Assembly: GCA_949825065.1 (NCBI GenBank)
Contig: OX463848.1
Location: 30,261,549 to 30,325,548, forward strand
Source: Odontocerum albicorne
Lineage: Eukaryota > Arthropoda > Insecta > Trichoptera > Odontoceridae
Length of the DNA stretch: 64,000 nucleotides
Direction of reading: 5' to 3'
Part shown: piece by piece, positions 20,741-33,900 of the stretch
Position numbering within the stretch: the stretch's first letter is position 1
Layout: each line of letters starts with the position of its first letter
Position numbers and translations under genes: made by a program
The notes under the pieces: generated by a model
The model's database searches: none
What the model was told of the DNA's origin: nothing
The model's input: only the letters and a program-made list of their open reading frames with translations

Positions 20741-23734
20741 TGAAGACCTTTATTCATCTGAATTATAGCTGTCCTAGCGTTTAGTACCCATCTTATATGA
20801 ATTCTTCGAGTGCTCTTGGGGTATTGTATTAATCATATTTACACTTTCTAATATACAGTGCAACCTGGTATATTGATAAGAGTATTTATTTTAACCTCTG
20901 CACTGTCACTGATGGTGGTCAGTTGGCATACATACATTTCAAAGTGAAATGCTGGAACAAAATCAATGGCATGACATGAAAACAAACAATTCGCATGACA
21001 CCGAGAACCTTAGAAATGAGGATGGAAGAAATCTTTGAAAAAAGTAAACATCTGCGGTAGCAGTTGCACCATCAAAGTTTTGGCATCACACCAAAGATAG
21101 GGAGATGACAGAGGTGCTATAGAGATAAAATATATGTTGACATTACCGGCATTCACTCAATAACCTATTATTAAAGTTTTTTCTATTTCGCTTCCTTGAT
21201 ATTCCATCATCAATAAGTATGATATATATACTGGAAATTTCATTTAAATAACTAATACAATCATGACTATATATCAGTGTTTACAAAGCTTCAATATCAA
21301 ATAAAAAAATATGCTGTTAAACTTTAAACATAGACACTTTTGTGACAATAACTATGTCTACACTATTAAATGCATTTTACTAAAAATAATCTCTATACAT
21401 ATAGATGTTAAAAAAATATAAATTTGTAAGTAAGAATTTAAATGATTGCATAAGCAATCGGATGGATTTTATATAATTGTAATGCTAAAAATTATCAGAA
21501 ATAATAGTTTTGAGATTAGAATATTTAATAATTTTCATTTAAGAAATAATGAACAAAAACAGGAAGTATAAAACTAGTTTTCATTAAAAAAAAACATATA
21601 ACAAAGATAAAATTGTCGAATGTATAGACTTAATTTTCATTATAATTGATAATAAACAAAATTATAAATGTAAGGTTACATTTCCCAATTTAATATGCAC
21701 ATATAAAATGAGAATATATAAATGACATAATTATTGACTAATTAGTCTGATGACAGGAAAGGGTGAGTGTTTGTAGTCGGGCAGATTTCAAAAGTGAGAA
21801 TATTCCACATATATGAAAAAAGACAATTTGGTTATTTGGAATTATATTTCACTATGTCCTTAATTCGGAATTGTACTTCTCTAATTGTTACAACAAATAC
21901 TGTTTTGTTATACTACTGTGCTGAAGGTATTGCCAACAGAAATCATGTCAGTTATAATTTTGGAGTGTTGTAGACACATCTTTTTTACTATTGTAATATA
22001 TTTTAAGGCGAACTTAGCATCCTTGGCAAGTAAGGCAGCAAAATATAAAAGCATTACATTTAGCAAAAATATAATACTTGAAAAAGTTGTACCAAAATAC
22101 TGTAGCAGCAACATGTTGAAATACAGTTTTTAGATATTTTTTCAAAATGATTTAATTTAATTTACTAATAGTACTATCCAACTTGGAAACTTGAAACAAA
22201 CATGCTATAACCATAAAAACGATTATGAATGATATTTTAAAATTATCTTTAGATATTTAATGAATACTAATTTTATTTATTTTAACAAATCAATTTATAT
22301 TCTATTACATGTAATAATATAATAAATATGTGTAAAAATCCTATAAAAACATGTTATTTGCAGAGTTTAAATTATAAAAATTACCAGTCTATAAATATTT
22401 GTTGTACATTATTTTTTTTTTCATAACTTATAAGTTTTCTTTAATATCAACTCCAAGGCTGTGAAAATAAAAGATCTCATGTTAAAAAAATGCATACTTT
22501 ATAATTACATATCATCAGAGGAATAAAAAAGGATTAATATACTTTGCTATTGCACACTTAAATTTGCAGACGGTATTCCATATAAAATTGCATGATCTAT
22601 GAATTTGTGGGGTGGAAAAAATAAGAGGATGACTTATATGTTTTCTTGAAACCAATGATTGCCGAGTATTATCTTCTAACAGAAGACACATTTAAATTCT
22701 TTCCATGCACCAAGGCACGCCTAAGCTTCCTGTGGGTGGTTCTCAATTTCTCACTGGCCATGGGCATTTCATTCCTTCGATTTGGTTGTTGCAATTTAAG
22801 CGGTCACACAGAACAATCCGCAGATTACATTTTGTGGGATTGCCTCGACAGCAGCTCACAAAATAGGTAGGAGCTCGATTCAGCTATATATCGGATAATC
22901 TTGATTGGCTACTTAAATTTTTTTTATAACCTAGAATTGTTTTGCTGCTTTTTCACACTTCTGCGAAAAATGTATTCACATACTTAATGACGTATCCTCA
23001 TGTTTTTTGCCTGACTTAAGTTTTTATAATTCAATGAAACATCTTTTTTTTTAAATTTTAATTTGGCTATATATTTTTTTCTCTCTCCATTAATTTACTC
23101 CCACCGTGGTGCAGGACCTTTTATCAGTACCTCTATTATTCTTTTTACACTCCAGTGTGACGCCAATGAAGAGAAGCTCTAATAGAACAGCCCTTTCATA
23201 ACTGCATGAATTGTCCTTTTTTTCTCAAATGTACAATCACACTGTATAAGGGAACAAATTCGTTCTTAGAGACGGTGTGGGAGGAGGAGGGAGTCTGTCC
23301 CCGTAAAAAAACACTAATGATTATGGTGAGAAATTTTATGCAGTGGAATTTTTAAATAAAAGTATCACCATTTATCCAGGGTCAATTAACATTAAACATA
23401 TAACAAATTTCTTTAAAATTTCATTCGAGAATTGTTTTTTTGACAGTTTTTAATATGTTTTGTGAATTGTGAGTGATAGCAAATTTGTTAAAAAAAATAT
23501 TCATATTAAAATTTGATTTACAGGCATTCCCTTCTTTAGTTAAGTTTTGGACTGCTATGGTAATTTTAAAATAATATAAAAGTTAAGATACCTTAAGTTT
23601 TGGACTGCTATGGTAATTCTAAAATATTTACAAATCAAGGTGTTTTCTTTTGTTAACCAAGCAATACACACTTTATTACATTGTAATCGTCATTTCAAAC
23701 ATATTTAATACCGGAAGTAATATCATGATCAGCA

Positions 23735-23795
23735 TCTGAGGTTTAATAATGGTTAGCATTCTTGCTAAGCAATCAAACATCCCAGTTTTGATTTC
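23735..23795 (+). repeat. tRNA-like SINE remnant, second copy
   Basis: Shares GGTTAGCATTCTTGCT with the copy at 20667, followed by a decayed box-B-like CAGTTTTGATTTC. Very degraded. Confidence 0.4.
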
Positions 23796-26139
23796 TGTAA
23801 CTATATTATTTAGATCAATTTTAAAATTGCTACGTAATGAAAAAGCTATCTTTATAAATATGCTTGACAAAAGGATATAATGGATTAAACATAACCATCA
23901 TCATGGAACTTAGATCTGCATGTCATAAGAACTTTGAGTTTGATTTATCAAGACTGCATTTGCTGAAGAGAAACAGCTCATACAGAATAAACCAATATGT
24001 GCACAGGCATCATTTATGCTCAGGATAGAATGACAAACTTCCTCGGTCGCAAGGGATTGCCCATTAATCAATCAAGTCATGTAGCTAAAAATCTGTAACT
24101 TGCAATTAGGCAATGGCGGTAATTCAAAATTTTAATGAGTAAAAAGGGAAAAGCGCGACTCATTTTATGCATTTATGTTTGAAATTAATAAATTATAAAG
24201 TGCATACTTCAGCATTCCACAATATTTGAAAAATTTAATTACGTTATTAATAAAAATATGTTGCCAAAAATATATAGGTTTATAGAATAAGGTGTAAATA
24301 AATGTTTTATAGTAGTTCCACAGGTTTGAAGGTTAAAAAATATTTGATTTTATATTCATTTACACTATTTATTTCCTATTACAGAGATCATTCAATATAT
24401 TATAGTTTACTAAGTAATTACAAATATTTCAATCAAAATTAAACTACTTAGATGCTGAAGATTGAATTTATACACCTTGAGTAATTTTTAATATCTTATA
24501 TATAATGGAAGCATTTGTTATGCAATGTTTTAAAAGTAAGATTTTAAAATTAATCAATCATTTGTTTTTTTTTTAAAGGAAATGTATAATTGTACTTAGT
24601 TAGAAATTTATTTGCGTGCAAATGTAAAAATACACCAATCATAGTCATTCAGAGAAGTGTAATTCAGCTCACATTGACTGCTGAATAATTTCTTTTAAAA
24701 TCATCATAAAATCAGTTTCTTATGATTAAACTAGAAGTCACACAATTACAAAATAAATGTTATGTGCCATGTTCACATATAAAAATTAAATCGCATGGTA
24801 TCATTAATGTATTGGTACAAACGTATTCTCAAGTTGTAAATTGTTTTACAATAAAAATAAAAAAATAAAAACAAATTATGTTATTAAAATAATATTTTGA
24901 CCAGAGAAACATACATCTACTGACTTCCAAATACAACAATTTAATTTTAAATATCATTTTTTCTCTCCAAATTATATTAAGCAGGTTCACAGAGACTCAA
25001 AATTAAAGCTTACCGATATTTTTATGCCAAGTGATAAAATGCTTTTGATTCTGAAGTTTTTGAAAATACAAATTAGAAAAAACATTTCATATGAACTCCA
25101 GTCAATTTTGTGTAGTATACTACTGTATAATTACTATAGTATATTACCATAGGATTACTGCCTTGTTTCCCTTCAAAAAATAATAAAATTAAAAAGTTTA
25201 CTTTATATTTTTTCTATAATTTATTTTTCATTTATCGGTTTCAACGATGCTCGTTGAACAAAACCAGTAAATGGGCAAAAATATGTGACATATAATTAAA
25301 TTAACTTTTTTTTTAATTATGGAGTACCATCAAGCATTTTTAATTGAGAAACTTTCAATAAGTTTGCCTTTAATACTGTGCAGCAAAAATAATTTTATAA
25401 AATATAAGTGACAACATTTTATGATTCTTAGTTTAAAATAGGATGTAAAATAGATATTTTTGTTTAGCTAGTAATTACACTTTAATATAGTAATATAAAC
25501 GAAAATAATAAAAACAAATTTTAATTGAAAAAAAAATGAACACTGGAAAAAGAATTATCAATATAATTTCCAATACATATATTTATTTGAGAATATCGTT
25601 CTTATGAGTAAATAAGTTAAAGAGATTCACGATAATTTAAGTAATACAAATATAATATATTGTAATACAAAAATATTACAATATTAACAGGTCAAAATAT
25701 TTGTACTTATATCATTTACAGTCCTTAATTATTCAATAATATCTAAATCTTATAAAATTGATTTGCTCAGCAAATATCGATCATAATAGGTAGGATAAAG
25801 GGAATATATATATTCTTTAAATTTAAATTGAGATTCACTTATAAAATACTAACAAGCAATCTATTTAACATTTGTAAATAATATAATTCTAAACTTAATA
25901 ACAAATTCTATTGACATAAAGTAGACTTTCGATTATCCGGGGTCATATTAACTGGGTTACAGACTAACTAGGGATTTAAAAAAATGCTGAGGTTTATTAA
26001 TATTATTTAAAATGGAAAAATAATTTTTCATTTGACTACACAATATTAAAATTAAACACAGAAATTGATAATATGTAACAGAAAATAAAACTGGCAAAAT
26101 TTTGAATACGTCGTTGACCATAAATCACGGTCGATGATA

Positions 26140-26690
26140 TGTTTGTAAATTAGTGTTTACTTTGGGCGGGTACAAGTGGGCGGGCGCGTATCACGTCAAA
26201 TTGTAAATTTAAATTACACATACATAGCGGTTGATTTATTATTGATTTTTAATTATTTACGTTTGTATTTTATATCTACAATATCATATTTTCTTAACTC
26301 GTAATAGGTGTGTAATGATGGTCGTTATCAATGTAGCGTGTGTCCTATTAGGACGTGCTGATGATTTTGATATCGACATCGCTCTTCGTTTTAGTTGATT
26401 CTGCGTTACTTCTCGTTCAGAGTCATCAATATAGCGGATTGCTTATCTTGATAAGTCATGATGATCTTGATTTGTATTCAAATAAATATAGACTCAGGAA
26501 TGCGGATATAAAAAGCGAAAGTGACAGCGGGTGATAAATAATAAGTCTTGACAGTTGAATGAATGACAATAATAATATGTTTATTTCTCGGCGTCCGAGT
26601 AATTTATACCAATGAGTGAATACATTCGCGATACATATCTGCCTTGCTCTAGCGCATGAACTGGCGGTAGGTTAATTATTTATATTTGGA
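26140..26690. promoter_or_regulatory. GC-richer block in the desert, possible regulatory region or noncoding exon
   Basis: Markedly less AT-rich than the 10 kb to its left. It has two GC-box-like motifs 10 bp apart (TTTGGGCGGGTAC and GTGGGCGGGCGCG), a CRE-like half site (CACGTCA) and several CpGs up to CTAGCGCATGAACTGGCGG. No ORF. It could be a promoter, an enhancer or a noncoding RNA exon; this is inference from composition only. Confidence 0.3.
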
Positions 26691-27779
26691 GATGGCTAGC
26701 CAATTTGCAGACGTTGTAAATAGTAAATATTGTTGTTGTTCATAGTGTGTGACAATCATTGAATTCTTCATCGGTCATTGCCCCTGTATGTTTACTATCT
26801 GACAATAATTAATTTAATTTAATTGTGTTTAACAATTCACTTATTCATTTTGACAATTATTTATTTATTTATTTATTTAGGTAGGTATTCCTACAGGTGT
26901 ATGAACTGTAAAAATGTAAAATATTTTTTCTCCCTAAAATCTTGAAATAATTACAAAAAATAAAAAGGGTTGTCGGTCCCATCATTGGCGAATGAGTTAA
27001 ATGTTGGTGAACAGTGTGTGATATTATACAAAGCAAAAAAAAGTTAATCAAGTTTGACTGCTTTTCTGCTATTTCATTACAAATGGCATATTGAGACAAA
27101 AAAACTCAATGTACGATGATTTGGACAAAGCGATGCTTTCATGGTTCGAATAGCAGAGAGCTGAGAGAATTTCATTTTCTGCGATGAGAAGTGTTTCGGT
27201 TTTAATTTTTTTTCCTATTTTATTTTCCAATTTGTTTTTCGGCAGCGATTACCCAATTTTTTTCCCTACTATCTCAGATAATTGAGTCTACTTTATGTTT
27301 AATATAAAGGATTAAACTATTCATATATTTATGCATACTGTAAAAATTCAAAGGCAAGTTATCTTTATGCATATCTTTTTAACTCAAAATAAGACTATTA
27401 ATTAAAGGAATGTATATTTTTAATTAAAAAACATGTAACACATTTGATTACTGCTAAAAATTTAAATTCATTATTTTACATCTTTTCATTATTCTTAGTT
27501 ATTAAAATAAAAATATTTAATTCTTAAAATTTTTGGTTTTTTTAGTTAACTTAAACGATATTATAATCAAATTATACTTTTCAAAATTAACAATTTTAAA
27601 TCAGAGGTATCACCAACTCTTAAAAATATAAAAACTAGGAATTTTATGTAATCGAATTTTAAATCCAAAAAGCGTATTACATATCCATCTTTTTAATTTT
27701 TAAACATTTTTTTGTCCACAATAGATAAATAATTAAGAATATTTTGGTTACGATGAAAAGATGATTAAAATATAAAATT

Positions 27780-27970
27780 TTACAAAAGTGTTACTTGTCC
27801 CATATTGTCAGCCATTACCATATCCATGACAACTTGGAATACTCCCTGGATGTTGGAAGTATCTGTTGCAGTAGTAAAATGTGGAAAAACAAGTTTATTT
27901 TCATTTTTATTCCTTAGAGAAAATTCAGCTTGAATGAAAAGAGCTGCACTGTCGACATCTCTGTCTGGAC
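27780..27970 (-). CDS. G-alpha exon 7 (TCAT-like motif and receptor-binding tail)
   Basis: Encodes [39 protein letters not shown] and the tail [11 protein letters not shown], stop TAA. Acceptor TTTCTAG. Confidence 0.93.
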
Positions 27971-30900
27971 CTAGAAACCAATAAAAGTAAACAATATTTA
28001 TAATCCTCGAATGGGAGCAGCGGAAAAGTGGAGAATGTGAGGATTTAATTTTGAGCACTTACGTATTTTAATATTGACAGTGCTCTTAGAACTGGTTGTT
28101 TACCCAATTAAATATGTGGTGAACACCAAGTAAAAGTGTTGTTTTATCAAATATCAGTAAACATGAAACTGCAAAGTAAAACCAATATCTTTTTTGAAAT
28201 TAAAGAAATAATTAGCAAATGTGTGTCAGAATATGACTCCGCACTACATATTTTGTCATAGAATCTGGCAAAGCAAATTTGGTTGTACAAAAATCATCAA
28301 TTTCCTAAATCAAGAGGTCATCATCAACATAGGAAGAAAAGAGGTAATAAAGACATACTATACTATAACTGTCAGCGGTATGTGATACAGGATTTTTACA
28401 TAATTTACAGTGTAAAATTAGTATCGATTGACCTATTATTGCTAGCATTATGGGAGGCTTTTATGACGAAATAACTGTCAGCAAGTAAAACTATTTATAA
28501 ATAAGAACAAAACTAAATATGTTTTGTATTAGTGCACATATATTTGAATCTGCTGAGACGATACCATACATTGGGATGGCTGGTGACCAATAGTGGATTT
28601 TTTTTTAAAACTCGAGGTTAAAAATAAAATAATTGTATATTTTGCTGTAAAAAAAAGCAACCTTACCTTTGTAATGAGGAAAATAATTTCTAAGATGACG
28701 ACCAGAATGTAATATTTTATCTCTAAAAAGATCCAACTTGTTGAAGAACAATACAAATGATGCATCTCGAAAGAAACGATTATTGATTATTTGAGAAAAT
28801 AAATTTAAACTCTCCTGCATTCTATTGACAGTGGGATCTTCCTGTAAAATAATGAAATAAAACTTTATAATGGGGATATAATTATAAATGGGATATAAAA
28901 TAAAAATTAAAGAGTGAAAGCATGGCAATCTACACTGATAATATTTGAAAAATATGACTTTTATGTAATGTAACACGTCGATCAATAAGTCCCGGAACTA
29001 ACTACAAAAACAACATTTGTTTGCCAAAATTCTTCTTTATTCATCAACATAGTCTCCTTCAAGAGCGATACATTCATTCCAACGCTTTCCTAACTTTTCT
29101 ATGCCAGCCGTGTAGAACGATTTATCTTTGGTTTCAAAATAGGCGTTAGTTTCGGCAATCACTTCTTCATTGGAGCCAAATCTCTTTCCCTGGAGCATCT
29201 TTTTGAGGTCTGCGAACAGCCAATAGTCGCTGGGGGCCAAATCTGGAGAATACGGTGGGTGCGGAAGAAATTCGAAGTTCAATTCATGCAATTTGGCCAT
29301 TGTTACCATTGACTTGACACGGTGCATTGTCCTGATGAAAGAGAACTTTTTTCTTCTTCATATAGGGCCGTTTTTTTTGCAATTTCTGCCTTCAAATGCT
29401 CCAATAACGCTATTTAATATTCATTATTGATGGTTTTTCCCTTCTCAAGGTAATTGATGAATATTATACCATGCGCATCCCAAAATACGGAGGCCACCTT
29501 CCCGGCCGACTGTTGAGTTTTTGGTCGCTTCGGACGACTTTCACCGGCTGCTCTCCACTCAGCTGACTGTCGATTTGATTCTGGAGTATAGTGGTGGATC
29601 CAAGTTTCATCCATTGTCACATACCGACGCAAAACTCCTGATTATTTAGCGTAAACAGTGCCAAACAGCGCTCTGAATCATCGATGCGTTGTTGTTTCTG
29701 TTCCATTGTGAGCAAATGCGGCACCCATTTCGAAAAAAGCTTTTTCGTGACCAAAATAGTGTAAACACAACCAAATGATATTTTCAGGATGTCAGCTATC
29801 TCACGCATCTTTACTTTGCGATTTTCCATCACGATTTTGAGTTTTTTTTTAATGTTATCTGGTGTAACAGCCTCATTTGGAAGACCAGAGCGTTCAGCAT
29901 CATTTGTATCTATACGACCATGTTTGAAATCAGCATACCACCGACAAATGGTTATTTTCGACAGAGCAGAGCCCAGATAACACTTTTCAAGCCATCGCTG
30001 AGTTTGAACGGTATTTTTCCCATTAAAAAGCAATGTTTTATCAACAAACGAAATTCGGTTTTTTTCATTGTTTTGAAAATAGCAAAAGTAGCGTCACTAA
30101 ACCAACTCTAACTCAATTACACAATGTCGGAATGTCACGAAAGTTTGACACGTAACTTCTAAATGTTGGTACTAACTGATAATGGTATGGATTTGTTATT
30201 AGAGGCGCCATCTGTTGGTTAGTCCAGGGACTTATTGATCGATGTGTTAAGTTATAATTAAAATATATACATATCAGTTCAGTTCGATCTCACCATCACC
30301 TATTCTGTTATGTGGGTCAAAATAAGTTCCCATTTAGCGCGATTTATATTAGAAGATTTAAATTATTTTTATTTTTTTTATGAGCGGCGACATCATGTAG
30401 TGACAAAGAAAGAACTGCCCAAAAGAACTCCTTTTCTAGTGGCGACATACCTGAGTGTGAAAAGAATAGTAATGATAACAGACCTAAGATCAGACACCAC
30501 AGACGTAAAATGACTTGCAGCGCAGTAAATATACTTACCAAGTGGCTTCAAGTCTAGATATATATTGTATATATCACAAAAAAATAGTTATAGCTTGTGG
30601 ACTACATTAAAATACGAAGCGGACCGTAATTTTTCCAGGGCTGGTCTATACTAAAATATTTCAAAACACAAATGAAATTTTTTGTTCTTACCACAAGAGT
30701 CATATCGTAAGCACTAAGAGAAACAACAAATAACACCGCCTTGACGTCGTCAAAACAATAAATCCATTTCCTTCTTTGAGATCGTTGACCGCCAACATCA
30801 TAAACACTAGAAAGAAAATATTTCAATGTAAAACTTTTCCATTTATGAGGAGGGGTGAGATTTATCAATATATTGTGCGGTGTGACACTTTATGAAAGAT

Positions 30901-33900
30901 GCATCAACAATATTATACATTTAGATATCAACCTTATACATAGATACATACCATCACGCCATTTCCCTGTCCGAGTATGCAGGGAGGACAAACTGCCAGA
31001 CTTTCCCATTGTGGTACATCTTTCGCCTCCTCTACAATTTCTCTGACTTTTACATTTCCTTCTTTCAAAATATCATTCACTTGATTCAACTATACTTTTC
31101 CTGGTATTTCTGTATGACATATTCCACTCACATTTGCACTGTATATTTGTTTTGTTAATCATTCTTCATTCATTTTTTCTACATGCCTAAACCATCTTAG
31201 AATGCTCATCTTCATCTTACTTAATACATCAACCTTAAATTCACATTCATCCCCAATTACTTAATTCCATATTCTGTCACCCTAAATTGTCACCCCATCT
31301 ATTATTTTCAGTATATGCATTCATACAGCATTTATTCGGCTCCTTTCAGTCTTTTTCCACATCCTGCGGTTCTAAAATGCTCGAGAAAAGACAAGAAGCT
31401 TTCAATAATTAAATCTGCCATATTTACCATTATAATATATGGCAGTTAAAATTTTTAAACAAAATATAGGCAGAAGCGTTTTCATCCAGTTTCCAAAAAT
31501 GACCAGCGCATAAAATAACTACACATAATGATTTGGAAAAATATTGCTCTAATTCATAAATATAAACCCACTCAGATTCAATCTGGACAATAATATACAT
31601 AGTTTAGAAAAGCAAGGAGAAGAACTTGAACTTCAACATGTCGAGAAATCAATAAATATATCCAACAATCATATATTATTCCATGTGGCTGCAATACTGT
31701 AGGAATTATTCAGTTCTTTAAAAAATGGCAAAGCTTTTATCATTGTTTTCCATATTTCCAACTCCTTCGAACAGGTTTTAGCAAGAAAAGCAAATATTAA
31801 AAAAAAAATAGAAATTGATAGTAGTGGAGATTTGAGACTGAAATGTATAAAAAATAAAAATTGATAGTAGTGAAGATTTGAAATGTATAAAAAATCATTG
31901 AGCATCAGACTCAAGATTACATACATATCATCACACAATGTCCCTTTCAGGGTAGACAAAGAGAACAGATCTCCAAACTTTTATGTACAACTACACAACT
32001 TTCAATTAGTTATATTAACACATTGTAATCGGGTACTTTTCGCGACAAGTGATGACGCAATGCGGGTACTTTTAGACTTTTTTGCGCCAAAATTAGACTT
32101 TCGTAAAAAAACCATATCTCTCAAACTAATTAGTATTTTTTCGAAAAACTTTTTGTATCTTACTAAGAATAGAACTATCTATATCTTTATTATGCAAAAT
32201 ATGGGTTGCTCTATTTTTTACTCACACAAAATTACTACATTCTAGGTAAACATAGAAAAAAATACTCTTTCACCATCAAAATTATTTTATTCACATAAAA
32301 TTACAATATAATTACGAAATTTTGAATAGAACTATCTATATCTTTATTATGCAAAATATGGGTTGCTCTATTTTTTACTCACACAAAATTACTACATTCT
32401 ATGTAAACATAGAAAAAAATACTCTTTCACCATCAAAATTATTTTATTCACATAAAATTACAATATTACGAAATTTTCAATAGATCTTATAAGAATCTTA
32501 TAAGATCTTATAAGATCTTATAAGAATCTTATAGTAGATAACGCGCAGTTCCCACCCCATTTGGCGACCGTGTTTACAAGTTTCCCGCATACCACCGCTT
32601 GGCAAACCAAAACGAGTAAACTCGTCTCCCGCTCTCTACTATAAGACGGGATAGAACGAGTTTTATCGTTTCCCGCAAACAATGTGTTAATAATGTTTAT
32701 TCTATATATTGTTCATTTTAATACATGGCAGTTTTATAAATATTTTTTTTTCTTTTTATAAAACTAAAAACCTAATACATTAGTTTTAATGAATGCTTTT
32801 TTTCTACCCTGTCCAAAATTACAAGAACATTATACTATGATTCTCCGGTTGACAATTATACTATGATTCTCCAAATAAATGTTGATTCAGTACTCTACCC
32901 TGCTTTACACCAATGCACTTTCTTATACAGCTCTTTAGATTTCTCCAATTTTCCTCGTTTCAAAATCTCATTCACTCGATCCAGCTGTATTTTCATTGGT
33001 TTTTCTATACGACACCCTTCATTCACGTTTGGATTGTTAATTTGTTTTATCAAATTTTCATTACTAATTTTTTCGGCTATATGAAAGATTTTAAACTCGT
33101 CGAAAAGAGATCGAATTCTGGTAACTAGTGAAATGATGTTATGGTTATGGCTCAGGATACTTAAATATAAGAATATAAAGAATATACTGTGGAGATGTTC
33201 ATTTCATGCCAAGACTTACCTTATGATAACATCATCAATGTTAAAATGAGTTTCCATTATCCCAGTGGTACGGACGCGGGCTCTTAATACATCAGTTGGA
33301 GTTGGTATATATTTTTCATCCAAAAGTCGATCCATATTTTCAAACAAGCTAAAAAAATGTGCAAACCATTTTATTACAATATCTGAAGAGAGTCAGAAGA
33401 TCGGCTATATAATATTTGTCGAAGTGTGTTTGTGGTATTTAAATTGAAGAATAATTTTGAAATTAACCTTTTTACAGGTTATGTATGTTAAAGTATAAAT
33501 AAAATAAGTTCTTTACCCAATGCTGCCTACATTGTGTTATAAAAATGAATAAATTCAGAGGTAAACATTCCAAAGGTGCCAACTAACAAAATAAATATTG
33601 GGTGTACAAATAATTCACCGCCGTTTGACAAAAGTTGGCGCCACCAGTAAGTTATGGTTAAAATTGTCAGATGTAAAATGTCATTATCGTAAGATTGGAC
33701 ATCTGTCAACAACATGACCTTGAAATATTAGTGAATTTTTATCAGTATAACATATTTTTTTGTGTTCGAAAATGTCAAGTTTTGAGCCGAATAAGCGTCA
33801 TTTGCGGGAACTTTTGATTTACTTCTTCAATTTGAAGAAATCTGCAGCTGAGGCGCATCGATTGCTTGTAGAAGCATATGGTGAGGCTGCCTTAAGTGAG

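Larger units (their letters stand above)
15947..27779. other. AT-rich gene desert between CycA and G-alpha
   Basis: Nearly 12 kb of strongly AT-rich DNA holding the 3' UTR of Cyclin A at its left and probably the 3' UTR of G-alpha at its right. Apart from a palindrome (18009), a small minus-strand ORF (18325), two SINE-like remnants (20667, 23735), an unclassified GC-richer patch at about 19605-19740 and a GC-richer block (26140-26690), I see no gene, RNA or element. ORFs elsewhere here are short and low-complexity. Confidence 0.6.

Noticed and set aside
21767..22133. Overlapping plus- and minus-strand ORFs of 68-82 aa
   Set aside because: Low-complexity translations in AT-rich DNA with no recognisable motif, splice site or matching copy elsewhere in the window.
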